From: Actinoplanes sp. DH11
GTDB lineage: Bacteria > Actinomycetota > Actinomycetes > Mycobacteriales > Micromonosporaceae
Reading direction: 5' to 3'
Length of the DNA stretch: 64,000 bases
Assembly: GCF_020873875.1 (NCBI RefSeq)
Contig: NZ_JAHWGU010000001.1
Location: forward strand, 594,346-658,345
Shown: positions 35,173 to 46,166 of the stretch, piece after piece
Layout: each line of letters starts with the position of its first letter
Position numbering within the stretch: the stretch's first letter is position 1
Translations under genes and position numbers: made by a program
Notes under the pieces: model-generated
Databases searched by the model: none
The model's input: only the letters and a program-made list of their open reading frames with translations
Told to the model about the DNA's origin: nothing

Positions 35173-36945
35173 ATGTCGCAGGACGTGTCCGAGAGCCGGG
35201 CGGACACGCCGACCGACCCGGTGACGACGACGGATCCCGACAGCGGGCCACAGCCGGCGCCGCCGAATCACGGGCCGCAGCTCCCGCACGGACCGCAGCC
35301 CCCGCCGAACCCCGGGCCGCAGTTGTCGCCGAACCACGGGCCGCAGCATCCGCCTGGCCGGGCCCGGAACTCCAAGATCCCCGGACCGGTGGTGCCGCAG
35401 AGCCCTGCGCCGGCCGGCGCGCAGGCGCACGCCCGCAACAACGCCATCGATCGGCACTGGTCGGACCGGCCGAACCGGTCCCAGGCGACCCGGCCGGCGA
35501 GCCGCCCGTTCGTCCGCAACCGCGGCCGGCACGCGGCGATGTCCAGGCGCCAGCTCTGGGAACGCCGGTACGTCCGATCGCTCGTACTCTCCGATCTGAC
35601 CGCCGGGGTGGCCGCCGGAGCAGCCACCTTCATGGTCCGGTTCGGTGACGCGGTCACCCAGTACAACCGCGCCTACATGATCTGTTCCGCGCTGCTGCCG
35701 GCTCTGCTCCTGCTGGTGCTCGCGGTGTCCCGGGCGTACGAGCGTCGCTACCTCTTCGTCGGCAGTGACGAGTACCAGCGGGTGATCCGGGGCGGTGTCG
35801 GGCTGATCGCGGGTGCGGCGGTCTTCTCGTACGCGTTGAGCCTGGACCTGGCCCGCTCCTATGTCCTGGCCGGTCTCCCGGGCGCGATCGTCGCGGCCGT
35901 CCTGTTCCGCTTCCTGCTCCGCAAGCGCCTGCACCTGGCCCGGGCCCGCGGGGAGAACCTCCGACGGGTGATAGTGGTCGGTCACGAGCTGTCAGTGATC
36001 GGCATCACCCGGCAGTTGCGCCGGGAGCGGTACCACGGGCTGGAGGTGGTCGGGGCCTGCCTGCCGCCGGAGGCCGACGGGATAGGGATCGACGACCTCA
36101 CCGTCTACGGCTCGTTCGACGACGTGGCCCGGGCGGTCGAGCAGGCCGATGCCGACACCGTGGTCGTGCTCAGCTGCCCTGAGCTGGACGGCACCGCGGT
36201 GCGCCGGCTCGCCTGGCGTCTGGAGCGCGACGAGGTGGACCTGGTGGTCGCGAGTGCGCTCGTCGATGTGGCAGGTGCGCGGACCACGATCCGCCCGTTC
36301 GACGGACTGCCCATGCTGCACGTCGAGCATCCTCGGCTGCACGGCGGATCGCGCCTGGTCAAGGACGTGTTCGATCGTCTGGGGGCGCTCGCCTTACTGA
36401 TCGTTCTCGGTCCGGTGCTGGTGAGCGTGGCGCTCTGCGTGGGACTCACGTCACGCGGCCCGGTACTCTTTCGCCAAGTGCGCGTGGGACGGGACGGCCG
36501 GGAGTTCCGGATCTACAAGTTCCGCAGCATGTACCTCGACGCCGAGGCTCGCCTCGGCGAGTTGAGGCACCTCAACGAGCACGACGGTGTGCTCTTCAAA
36601 ATGCGCGACGATCCGCGGGTCACCCCGGTCGGTCGGTGGCTGCGCCGGTTCTCGCTCGACGAGCTCCCGCAGCTGCTCAACGTCCTGCTGGGGCAGATGT
36701 CGCTGGTCGGCCCGCGACCCCCGCTTCCGACGGAGGTCGCCGCCTACGCCGATGACGTGCGGCGACGGCTGGCCGTCAAGCCCGGCATGACCGGTCTGTG
36801 GCAGGTGTCCGGGCGATCGGACCTCTCCTGGGAGGAGGCGGTCCGTCTCGATCTGCGCTATGTCGAGAACTGGTCCCTGAGTCTCGACCTGGTGATCCTG
36901 CTCCGGACAGTCACCGCCGTCGTGCGGTCGTCCGGAGCGTACTGA
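35173..36945 (+). CDS. Polyprenyl-phosphate sugar transferase (exopolysaccharide initiating enzyme)
   Basis: 590-residue membrane enzyme that transfers a sugar-1-phosphate to undecaprenyl phosphate, starting an exopolysaccharide or glycan repeat. An N-terminal Pro/Gln tail (with GPQPPPNPGPQ-like repeats) precedes four TM helices and a CoA-binding-like middle domain (VIVVGHELSVIGI). TM5 precedes the catalytic domain: KFRSMYLDAEARL, VTPVGRWLRRFSLDELPQL, LVGPRPPLPTEV and KPGMTGLWQVSGRSDLSWEE. That matches WbaP/CpsE-type (PHPT) enzymes. ATG 35173 has a perfect AGGAGGT site at 35161. The sugar donor is unknown; no wzy or wzx genes lie nearby. Confidence 0.92.
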   Translation: MSQDVSESRADTPTDPVTTTDPDSGPQPAPPNHGPQLPHGPQPPPNPGPQLSPNHGPQHPPGRARNSKIPGPVVPQSPAPAGAQAHARNNAIDRHWSDRPNRSQATRPASRPFVRNRGRHAAMSRRQLWERRYVRSLVLSDLTAGVAAGAATFMVRFGDAVTQYNRAYMICSALLPALLLLVLAVSRAYERRYLFVGSDEYQRVIRGGVGLIAGAAVFSYALSLDLARSYVLAGLPGAIVAAVLFRFLLRKRLHLARARGENLRRVIVVGHELSVIGITRQLRRERYHGLEVVGACLPPEADGIGIDDLTVYGSFDDVARAVEQADADTVVVLSCPELDGTAVRRLAWRLERDEVDLVVASALVDVAGARTTIRPFDGLPMLHVEHPRLHGGSRLVKDVFDRLGALALLIVLGPVLVSVALCVGLTSRGPVLFRQVRVGRDGREFRIYKFRSMYLDAEARLGELRHLNEHDGVLFKMRDDPRVTPVGRWLRRFSLDELPQLLNVLLGQMSLVGPRPPLPTEVAAYADDVRRRLAVKPGMTGLWQVSGRSDLSWEEAVRLDLRYVENWSLSLDLVILLRTVTAVVRSSGAY

Positions 36946-37004
36946 ATCCGGGCCTGCCGCCAGGCAGGGCCGGTGCCTGCCGAAAGGCGAGGAGGAGCGA
37001 CACG

Positions 37005-37886
37005 ATGGGCGAGCAGACGAAGACGTCGGCACGCATTGCGGGCCCGCGGGACGGCGGCGAGAACGGCTCTCCGCCGGTCATCGACGCGGCGTTCGCCCGC
37101 TGGCTCGCGGACCGCGCCGGCCAGGTGCTTCTCCAGGTCCGGGCCGAGATGGGGTACGCGGACCCGAAGGCTCTCAAGGCCGCCGGTGACCAGGCCGCCC
37201 ACGAGCTCCTGCGGGCCGAGCTGGCCCGCTGGCGGCCGGCCGACGCGGTGCTCTCCGAGGAGGACGACCAGGCCCGGGTGGCCTGGCAGGAGGGGCTCGC
37301 CCGGCCGGACCGGCTCGGTGCCTCGCGGGTCTGGATCGTCGACCCGCTGGACGGCACCCGGGAGTTCTCCGAGGAGGGCCGGACCGACTGGGCCGTGCAC
37401 GTGGCGCTCTGGACCGCCGACTCGTCCAACCCGGCCTGCCTGTCGGCCGGTGCGGTGGCGATGCCGGCGCAGCACCGGACCTACGCGACCGACAAGCCGC
37501 CGGCCTACCCGCCGATGCCGCTGGAGTCCGCGACCGGCGGCGCCATCCGGATCGCCGCGAGCCGGACCCGGCCGCCCGCCTTCGTGACCGAACTGGCGTC
37601 CGAGATCGGCGCGGAACTGGTGCCGATGGGCTCGGCCGGCGTGAAGATCGCCGCGGTGATCAGTGGCGAGGCCGACGCGTACGTGCACGCCGGCGGCCAG
37701 TACGAGTGGGATTCCGCAGCCCCCGTCGCTGTGGCGTTGGCCACGGGACTGCACGCCTCCCGTATCGACGGCACCCCGCTCGCCTATAACCAGGGCGACC
37801 CGAAGCTGCCTGATCTGGTCGTCTGTCGCAAGGATCTCGCTCCTCGGTTGCTTGCTGCCATCCAGAAGCATCTTCCGACACAATGA
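37005..37886 (+). CDS. cysQ: 3'(2'),5'-bisphosphate nucleotidase, CysQ
   Basis: Hydrolyses PAP/PAPS to AMP/APS, removing the by-product of sulfation and sulfate reduction. The 293-residue inositol-monophosphatase-fold protein has the metal site LSEEDDQARV, IVDPLDGTREFSEEGR (DPLDGT) and the C-terminal YEWDSAAPVAVALATGLHAS. ATG 37005 has GGAGGAG upstream. First in a compact sulfate-activation cluster, 63 nt before cysD, which supports PAP recycling over a general phosphatase role. Confidence 0.93.
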   Translation: MGEQTKTSARIAGPRDGGENGSPPVIDAAFARWLADRAGQVLLQVRAEMGYADPKALKAAGDQAAHELLRAELARWRPADAVLSEEDDQARVAWQEGLARPDRLGASRVWIVDPLDGTREFSEEGRTDWAVHVALWTADSSNPACLSAGAVAMPAQHRTYATDKPPAYPPMPLESATGGAIRIAASRTRPPAFVTELASEIGAELVPMGSAGVKIAAVISGEADAYVHAGGQYEWDSAAPVAVALATGLHASRIDGTPLAYNQGDPKLPDLVVCRKDLAPRLLAAIQKHLPTQ

Positions 37887-37949
37887 CGATTCGGCACGAC
37901 CGTGCGCCCTGTCCGGCCGACACCGGAGAAAGGTCTGGGGACTGAACCC

Positions 37950-38861
37950 ATGAGCCAGACGAAGCCGTACCGCGTCTCTCATCTGGATGCTCTCGAAGCC
38001 GAGAGCATCTTCATCATGCGAGAGGTCATGGCCGAGTTCGAGCGCCCCGCGCTGCTCTTCTCCGGCGGCAAGGACTCGATCGTGATGCTCCGCCTCGCGG
38101 AGAAGGCGTTCGCGCCCGGCCGGATCCCGTTCCCCGTCATGCACGTCGACACCGGGCACAACTTCCCCGAGGTCCTGGAGTACCGGGACCGCCGGGTCGC
38201 CACACTCGGGCTGAACCTGGTGATCGCCAGCGTGCAGGAGGCGATCGACACCGGCCTGGTCCGGGAGCTGCCGGACGGCACCCGCAACCGGATCCAGACC
38301 CCGGTGCTGCTCGCCGCGCAGGAGAAGTACCGGTTCGACGCCCTCTTCGGCGGCGCCCGCCGCGACGAGGAGAAGGCCCGCGCCAAGGAGCGGATGTTCA
38401 GCTTCCGCGACGAGTTCGGCCAGTGGGACCCGAAGAACCAGCGCCCCGAGCTCTGGTCGCTCTACAACGGCCGGCACCACCCCGGCGAGTCGATCCGGGT
38501 CTTCCCGCTCTCCAACTGGACCGAGCTGGACGTCTGGCACTACATCGCCCGCGAGGACATCCCGCTGCCGAGCATCTATTACGCCCACGACCGTGAGGTC
38601 GTCGAGCGCAACGGGATGTTCTACGCGGTCAACGAGTTCATCAAGCTTCGCGACGGCGAGACCTCCGAGGTGCGCCGGGTGCGTTACCGCACGGTCGGCG
38701 ACGCCTCGCAGACCGCCGCGGTGCTCTCCGAGGCCGACACCGTGGACAAGGTGATCGACGAGGTCGCCGCCACCCGGATCACCGAGCGCGGCGCCACCCG
38801 GGGCGACGACCGGGTTTCCGAGGCCGCGATGGAAGACCGCAAGCGAGAGGGTTACTTCTGA
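37950..38861 (+). CDS. cysD: Sulfate adenylyltransferase subunit 2
   Basis: Catalytic subunit making APS from sulfate and ATP. The 303-residue PP-loop ATPase shows LLFSGGKDSIVMLRLA (SGGKDS pyrophosphate loop), VMHVDTGHNFPE, FGGARRDEEKARAKER and FPLSNWTELDVWHYIAREDI. Complete. The start ATG 37950 (MSQTKPYRVSHLDALE) fits the family N-terminus, although its ribosome binding site is weak. Its TGA overlaps cysN ATG (TGATG), ensuring equal production of the two subunits. Confidence 0.95.
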   Translation: MSQTKPYRVSHLDALEAESIFIMREVMAEFERPALLFSGGKDSIVMLRLAEKAFAPGRIPFPVMHVDTGHNFPEVLEYRDRRVATLGLNLVIASVQEAIDTGLVRELPDGTRNRIQTPVLLAAQEKYRFDALFGGARRDEEKARAKERMFSFRDEFGQWDPKNQRPELWSLYNGRHHPGESIRVFPLSNWTELDVWHYIAREDIPLPSIYYAHDREVVERNGMFYAVNEFIKLRDGETSEVRRVRYRTVGDASQTAAVLSEADTVDKVIDEVAATRITERGATRGDDRVSEAAMEDRKREGYF

Positions 38862-40159
38862 TGAGCCAGGCTGTACTCGAGCCGGACGCCGCCGCGGCGC
38901 GGGGCATGGACCTGCTGAGGTTCGCCACCGCCGGCAGCGTGGACGACGGCAAGTCGACACTCATCGGGCGGCTGCTCTACGACACCAAGACGATCTTCGA
39001 GGATCAGCTCGAGGCCGTGGAGACCGCCAGCGCGTCCCGCGGCGACGAGTACACGAACCTCGCGCTGCTTACCGACGGCCTGCGGGCCGAGCGCGAGCAG
39101 GGCATCACGATCGACGTGGCGTACCGGTACTTCGCGACCCCGCGCCGCAAGTTCATCATCGCGGACACCCCGGGGCACATCCAGTACACCCGGAACATGG
39201 TCACCGGCGCCTCCACGGCCGACCTGGCGCTGATCCTGGTCGACGCCCGCAAAGGCCTGGTGGAGCAGTCCCGGCGGCACGCGTTCCTCACCTCGCTGCT
39301 GCGGGTGCCGCACCTGGTGCTCTGCGTCAACAAGATGGACCTGGTGGACTGGGACAAGGCGGTCTACGACCGGATCGCCGACGAGTTCACCTCGTTCGCG
39401 GCCAAGCTGGACGCGCCCGATCTGACGATCATCCCGATCTCGGCGCTGAACGGCGACAACATCGCCTCCCGCTCGGACAAGAGCCCGTGGTACGAGGGCT
39501 CCTCCCTGCTGCACCACCTGGAGCACGTGCACATCGCCAGCGACCGCAACCTGGTCGACACGCGCTTCCCGGTGCAGTACGTGATCCGCCCGCAGTCGAC
39601 CACCGTCACCGACTACCGCGGGTACGCCGGTCAGGTGGCCTCCGGCGTCCTCAAGCCGGGCGACGACGTGATGGTCCTGCCCTCCGGGATGACCAGCAAG
39701 ATCGCGTCCATCGAGACCGCCGACGGCCCGGTCGACGAGGCGTTCCCGCCGATGTCCGTCACGGTCCGGCTGACCGACGAGATCGACATCTCGCGCGGTG
39801 ACATGATCTGCCGGCCGAACAACGCACCGGCCGCCGCGCAGGACATCGAGGCGATGATCTGCTGGATGGACGAGACGGCACCGCTGCGGGTCGGCGGCAA
39901 GTACACGATCAAACACACCACCCGGACCGCACGGACCGTGATCCGCAACGTGCAGTACCGGCTGGACGTGAACACGCTGCACCGTGACGAGGCTGCCGGG
40001 GAGCTCGCGCTCAACGAGATCGGCCGGGTCAAGCTGCGGACCACGGTGCCGCTGCTCGCCGACGAGTACCGGCGCAACCGGACCACCGGCGGCTTCATCC
40101 TGATCGACGAGGGCACCAACCGTACGGTCGGCGCCGGCATGATCATCGAGGCGCGCTAG
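38861..40159 (+). CDS. cysN: Sulfate adenylyltransferase subunit 1 (GTPase)
   Basis: GTPase subunit driving APS formation. The 432-residue EF-Tu-like protein has G1 TAGSVDDGKSTLIGRL, the switch I region REQGITIDVAYRYF, G3 IIADTPGHIQY and G4 VNKMDLVDWD, followed by two beta-barrel domains. It ends at the CysN boundary, without the CysC APS-kinase domain seen in many actinobacterial CysNC fusions. APS kinase would therefore have to be encoded elsewhere, or APS be reduced directly. The operon ends in a 12-bp hairpin (40172-40200). Confidence 0.95.
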   Translation: MSQAVLEPDAAAARGMDLLRFATAGSVDDGKSTLIGRLLYDTKTIFEDQLEAVETASASRGDEYTNLALLTDGLRAEREQGITIDVAYRYFATPRRKFIIADTPGHIQYTRNMVTGASTADLALILVDARKGLVEQSRRHAFLTSLLRVPHLVLCVNKMDLVDWDKAVYDRIADEFTSFAAKLDAPDLTIIPISALNGDNIASRSDKSPWYEGSSLLHHLEHVHIASDRNLVDTRFPVQYVIRPQSTTVTDYRGYAGQVASGVLKPGDDVMVLPSGMTSKIASIETADGPVDEAFPPMSVTVRLTDEIDISRGDMICRPNNAPAAAQDIEAMICWMDETAPLRVGGKYTIKHTTRTARTVIRNVQYRLDVNTLHRDEAAGELALNEIGRVKLRTTVPLLADEYRRNRTTGGFILIDEGTNRTVGAGMIIEAR

Positions 40160-40171
40160 CGCGTCCGCGGC

Positions 40172-40200
40172 ACGGCGCCCGGCCCGTCGCCGGGCGCCGT
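40172..40200 (+). terminator. Terminator of cysQDN operon
   Basis: ACGGCGCCCGGC (40172-40183) pairs perfectly with GCCGGGCGCCGT (40189-40200), loop CCGTC, 12 nt after cysN. Confidence 0.75.
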
Positions 40201-40224
40201 CGTGCACGCCCCGGTGTCAAGGGC

Positions 40225-41052
40225 TCACAGCTGGATTCCGGGGTCACAGCTGGGTTCTGGGCGGACCGTCGCCCAGACCACCTTGCCGCCGTCACCGGGC
40301 ACGGTGCCCCAGGCGGCGGCCGTCTCCTGCACCGTCCGCAGGCCGTGGCCCCGTTCGTCGAGGGGAACGTCGGGGCGCGGGCGGGCGGTCCGGTCCAGCA
40401 TCCTCGGCAGCGCCGGGTCGTCGTCGGCCACCGACAGGTGCAGTCCCGGGCCGCGCCGGGTCACCGACACCCGGATCTCGGTGCCGGCGTGTTCGACCGC
40501 GTTCGACACCAGCTCGGACATGACGAGCCGGCTGCGGTGCAGCAGCGGGGTGAGCCCCCAGGACAGGCAGGCGTCGCTGACCAGGTTGCGGGCGGCGCTC
40601 GGCGCGTCGGGGTCCGGTGCCAGGGTGAGGGTGAGCCGCTCGGAGCCCGGGATCCGGCCGGCCAGCGCGACCCGGGCCTGCCGCACCTTCGCGTACACAG
40701 GCAGGAACCGCCCGGCACCCAGTCCCTGCATCCGGTGCGCCAGCGGCAGATCAGGCGGTACGCAGAGGGCCAGCGGCACGGGTGGTCGCAGGGTGGCCGC
40801 GGCGAGCTGGGCCGTCACCCACGTCGAGGCGCTCTGGCTGTGCGGGTCGAGCAGGCGGGAGAGGTCGACGACGATGGCGTCCGGGTGCTCGGCGAAGCAG
40901 CGGCGCAGCGAGGCCGAGGCGTCGAAGCGGAGCTGGTCGCCCCAGGGGCCGCGGACCGCGAGCAGGGGCATGGCGGTGTCCGCCGCGGCGTCGGGTCGGA
41001 CGATGACACCGGGGCCGGTGTCATCGGAGAGATACGGCGGGCTGACCCCCAT
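40225..41052 (-). CDS. Fused STAS / HATPase (anti-sigma regulator-like) protein
   Basis: Soluble 275-residue regulator. Residues about 15-110 form a STAS-like domain (LAVRGPWGDQLRFDASASLR, then DAIVVDLSRLLDPHSQSAST, where the conserved Ser/Thr phosphorylation site normally lies at DLS or DxSxxxxS). Residues about 150-270 form an HATPase domain: N-box VMSELVSNAVEHAG, D-box VADDDPALP and G-box LDERGHGLRTVQETA. STAS and RsbW-type ATPase usually occur as separate anti-anti-sigma and anti-sigma proteins; here both are in one chain. No sigma factor lies adjacent. ATG 41052 was chosen because TATCGT is 7 nt upstream. Confidence 0.85.
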   Translation of the reverse strand: MGVSPPYLSDDTGPGVIVRPDAAADTAMPLLAVRGPWGDQLRFDASASLRRCFAEHPDAIVVDLSRLLDPHSQSASTWVTAQLAAATLRPPVPLALCVPPDLPLAHRMQGLGAGRFLPVYAKVRQARVALAGRIPGSERLTLTLAPDPDAPSAARNLVSDACLSWGLTPLLHRSRLVMSELVSNAVEHAGTEIRVSVTRRGPGLHLSVADDDPALPRMLDRTARPRPDVPLDERGHGLRTVQETAAAWGTVPGDGGKVVWATVRPEPSCDPGIQL

Positions 41053-41059
41053 GCCCGAC

Positions 41060-41065
41060 ACGATA
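41060..41065 (-). promoter_or_regulatory. Leaderless -10 element TATCGT
   Basis: TATCGT on the minus strand, 7 nt before ATG 41052; decides that start over GTG 41061. Confidence 0.5.
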
Positions 41066-41148
41066 GTCAGGTGACTGCCCGCCGGGCCCCTGGTCTCGCT
41101 CCTGCGGGTGTCGGCTGAACGGCCGGGACACACCGCCGGACGGATGGC

Positions 41149-41379
41149 TCAGCGATCGTCGCGGTCGGTGAGCTCGTCGATCGCCCCGGTCACCGCGCCG
41201 GTGATGTCACCGGCCGGGACGGCGGTGGCCTCCGCCTCCTCGTGCAGGCGGGTGGCGTGCCGGTCGGCGGTGCCGTCGGTCTCCGGCTGGGGTGCGGTGG
41301 CGGCCCCGGCGAAGCCGTACTCGTTCGGCTTGTCGTTCTCGGTGCTGGTTCCCTGCGGCGGGTGCTGCTCGGTAGTCAT
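41149..41379 (-). CDS. Small hypothetical protein
   Basis: 76-residue hydrophilic, acidic protein with no TM or cysteine. It is enriched in Thr, Glu, Gly and Ala and ends GAVTGAIDELTDRDDR, which could form a helix. Probably intrinsically disordered. It lies downstream of galK (minus strand) by 36 nt, so could be part of the galE-galK transcript. No strong ribosome binding site precedes ATG 41379. Composition and GC3 are coding-like, but with no recognisable family, existence is moderately supported only. Confidence 0.55.
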   Translation of the reverse strand: MTTEQHPPQGTSTENDKPNEYGFAGAATAPQPETDGTADRHATRLHEEAEATAVPAGDITGAVTGAIDELTDRDDR

Positions 41380-41415
41380 GAGCGTCGCATACCCGCCGCA
41401 GGGGCGATCGAAGCG

Positions 41416-42563
41416 TCAGACCCGGCCGGCACCCGGCCCGGCCACGGCGACCCAGCTGGTGGGCGCCGTGAAACCGTGCTTCTCGTACGCCGCAGCGACC
41501 GCCGCCGCCGTCTCCTCGGCGCGACCGGCATCGATCAGGGCCAGGACGCAGCCACCGAAGCCGCCGCCGGTCATCCGGGCGCCGTACGCCCCGGTTGCCA
41601 GCGCGGCCTCGACCGCCACGTCCACCTGGGCCACGGTGATCTCGAAGTCGTCCCGCATCGAGGCGTGCGAGGCGGTCAGCAGCGGGCCGATCTCCCGGAC
41701 CCGTCCCTCGCCCAGCAGGCTGACGGTGTCCAGGACACGCTGGTTCTCGGTGACGATGTGCCGGGTCCGGCGGCGCATCACGTCGTCGTCGAGCCGGGCC
41801 AGGGCGTCCGGCAGGCCGGACACCGGCACGTCGCGCAGGGCCCGCACACCCAGGGCGGCGGCCGCGGCCTCGCAGCTCTTGCGGCGGGCGCCGTACTCGC
41901 CGTCGACGTGCTGGTGCGGCGCGTTGCTGTTGATCACCAGGATGGCCAGGCCCGCGGCGGCCAGGTCGAACGGGATCTGCTCGACCTCGTAGGACCGGCA
42001 GTCCAGGAACAGCGCCTTGCCGTCCTGGCAGCGGATCGAGGCGGACTGGTCCATGATCCCGGTGGGCGCGCCGACGTAGACGTTCTCGGCCCGCTGGGCC
42101 AGCGCCGGGCGCTTCTCCAGCGGCAGGTCCAGGCCGCCGAGGTCGACGAGCGCGGTGAGCACGGCCGACTCGAGCGCGGCGGAGGAGGAGAGCCCGGACC
42201 CGAGCGGTACGTCCGAGTCGAGCGCGATGCGGACCGGCGGCACCTCGAAGCCGGCGTCGAGCAGGGCCCAGACCACGCCCGCCACGTACGCGCCCCAGCC
42301 GGTCACCGCACCCGGTTCGCCGACGTCCTCGGTGCCGAAGCTCACCGGTTCGGGCGCCAGCGTGGAGCAGACGTGCCAGCGGCCGTCCGGCGACGGGCCG
42401 GCCGCCGCGACGGTGCGCTGCGGCAGGGCGAAGGGGAGCACGAAGCCGTCGTTGTAGTCGGTGTGCTCGCCGATCAGGTTGACCCGGCCGGGCGCCGCCC
42501 ACAGACCGGCCGGGTCGGCACCGTACGCCTCGCCGAAGGCCGCCGTCGCGTTCGCCGTGAGGC

Positions 42564-42567
<4 letters not shown>
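41416..42567 (-). CDS. galK: Galactokinase
   Basis: Phosphorylates galactose at C1 in the Leloir pathway. The 383-residue GHMP kinase has the galactose signature APGRVNLIGEHTDYNDGFVL, the ATP loop DVPLGSGLSSSAALESAVL, and the C-terminal MTGGGFGGCVLALI. Complete. Its ATG overlaps the galE stop (ATGA), so both are co-translated. The Leloir uridylyltransferase galT is not in the window. Confidence 0.96.
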
Positions 42568-44697
<2,130 letters not shown>

Positions 44698-44701
44698 CCC
44701 G

Positions 44702-45223
44702 GTGTCACGCACGCGCATCGGCGTCGCGATCGACATCCCCGAGCCGTGGGGCCCGATGCTGACGCGGCGCCGCGCCGAGGCGGGTGACCCGCAGGCGGCC
44801 TACACGCCCGCCCACGTCACCCTGCTCGGGCCGACCGAGGTGGCCGGTGATGCCCTGCCCGCGGTGGAGAAGCACCTGGAGGCGGTGGCGGCGGGTCAGC
44901 CGCCGTTCACCGTCCACCTGCGCGGCACCGGCACGTTCCGGCCGGTCACCGAGGTGGTTTTCGTGACTCTGGCGCGGGGCATCAGCGAGTGTGAGCTGCT
45001 GGCCGAGGCGATCACCCGGTCTCCGGACGTGCGGCGGGACACCCGGTTCCCGTACCACCCGCACGTCACGGTGGCGCAGGACGTCGCCCCGGAGGCGCTG
45101 GACGCGGTCTTCGAGGACCTGGCCGGGTTCTCGGCGGCCTTCGAGGTCTCCGCTTTTACGCTTTTCTCGCACGGCGGCGAGGGACCTTGGCGGCCGCGGC
45201 GGGACTTCCCACTCGGGAGCTGA
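44702..45223 (+). CDS. 2'-5' RNA ligase family protein
   Basis: 173-residue 2H phosphoesterase-superfamily protein. Its two HxT-type signatures are HVTLLGP and, about 100 residues later, YHPHVTVAQD, with the expected beta duplication between them. Such proteins act on cyclic phosphates or RNA ends (2',3'-cyclic phosphodiesterase or ligase reactions); the substrate here is unknown. GTG 44702 is 4 nt after trpS, so co-expression with the synthetase is likely. An RNA-repair role is a plausible but unproven inference. Confidence 0.88.
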   Translation: MSRTRIGVAIDIPEPWGPMLTRRRAEAGDPQAAYTPAHVTLLGPTEVAGDALPAVEKHLEAVAAGQPPFTVHLRGTGTFRPVTEVVFVTLARGISECELLAEAITRSPDVRRDTRFPYHPHVTVAQDVAPEALDAVFEDLAGFSAAFEVSAFTLFSHGGEGPWRPRRDFPLGS

Positions 45224-45232
45224 CAACTCGGT

Positions 45233-45238
45233 TACGGT
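45233..45238 (+). promoter_or_regulatory. Leaderless -10 element TACGGT
   Basis: TACGGT 6 nt before GTG 45245 of the YihY-family gene. Confidence 0.45.
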
Positions 45239-45244
45239 TCGCCC

Positions 45245-46165
45245 GTGAACCCGATCGACCGGGCGTATGACGCTGCCGCAGCCCGGATCATGACCTGGCG
45301 ATACCGGTCGCCCTATTTCGACCACCTGTGCCGGGCGATCCTGCGCTACGAGGACGTCCAGGGCGGCCGGCTCGCCGCGGCGATCGCCTACTACGGATTC
45401 TTCGCCATCTTCGCGCTGCTGCTCATCGGGTACTCCATCTTCGGCCTGCTGCTGAGCAACAACAACGAGCTGTTCGAGCTGGTCACCGACTTCCTCGGCG
45501 ACAATCTGCCGTTCCTCGACGTGCAGGCCATCCTGGACAGCAAGCGGACCGTCGGCATCGTCGGCATCCTCGGGCTCACCTTCACCGGCATCGGCTGGGT
45601 CGAGGCGATCCGGTCCTCGCAGCGGCTGATCTGGCAGCTGCGGGAGCAGCCCGGCTACATCGGGGTGCGGCAGGCCGTCGATCTGCTGGTGCTGATCGGC
45701 CTCCTGGTGCTGCTCGCGCTCACCCAGCTCGCCGTCCACGGCCTGGAGCGGCTGCTGCACTGGCTGGCCGGCGGCGGTTTCACCACCGTGCTGTCGGTGG
45801 TCAGCCTGGTACTTACCTTCGGCGTCAACATGCTGCTGGCGGCGGCCCTGCTCACCGGGGTGCCGAGGCTCAAGATGACGGCTCGCCGGATGGCGCCGCC
45901 GGTGCTCCAGGTCGGTGTCGGGCTGATGCTGCTCAACACGGTGGGCAAGTCGTTCGTCGCGATCGTCGAGCGCAATCCCGCCTACGCGCTCGTCGGCTCG
46001 GCCGTCGGCGCCCTGGTCTACCTCTACGTCTTCAACCAGTTGCTGCTCTTCGGCGCGGCCTGGGCGGCGACCAGCCCGCACGGCCGGGTCGTGGACCTTT
46101 CGGCAGACGATAAAACCGCGCCGGTGGGGCAAAACACCTGGATTCGGCACGCCCGCCCACGATGA
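45245..46165 (+). CDS. YihY/virulence factor BrkB family membrane protein
   Basis: 306-residue integral membrane protein with six TM helices. The family signatures are GGRLAAAIAYYGFFAIFALLL near residue 40, GWVEAIRSSQRLIWQL and the C-terminal GSAVGALVYLYVFNQLLLFG. Function of the YihY/BrkB family is not settled; RNase BN assignment was withdrawn. GTG start. The next gene overlaps or abuts its stop (GATGATG at 46161), so a small cluster with it and the SCO4848-type protein is likely; the same pair is found together in Streptomyces. Confidence 0.92.
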   Translation: MNPIDRAYDAAAARIMTWRYRSPYFDHLCRAILRYEDVQGGRLAAAIAYYGFFAIFALLLIGYSIFGLLLSNNNELFELVTDFLGDNLPFLDVQAILDSKRTVGIVGILGLTFTGIGWVEAIRSSQRLIWQLREQPGYIGVRQAVDLLVLIGLLVLLALTQLAVHGLERLLHWLAGGGFTTVLSVVSLVLTFGVNMLLAAALLTGVPRLKMTARRMAPPVLQVGVGLMLLNTVGKSFVAIVERNPAYALVGSAVGALVYLYVFNQLLLFGAAWAATSPHGRVVDLSADDKTAPVGQNTWIRHARPR

Positions 46166-46166
46166 T

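Noticed and set aside
37887..37949. SAM riboswitch or SD attenuator before cysD
   Set aside because: Only 63 nt separate cysQ and cysD and no conserved riboswitch fold is visible.
41207..42502. 431-codon frame overlapping galK in another minus frame
   Set aside because: Galactokinase signatures are in the other frame; this one is Arg/Gly/Ala-rich only.
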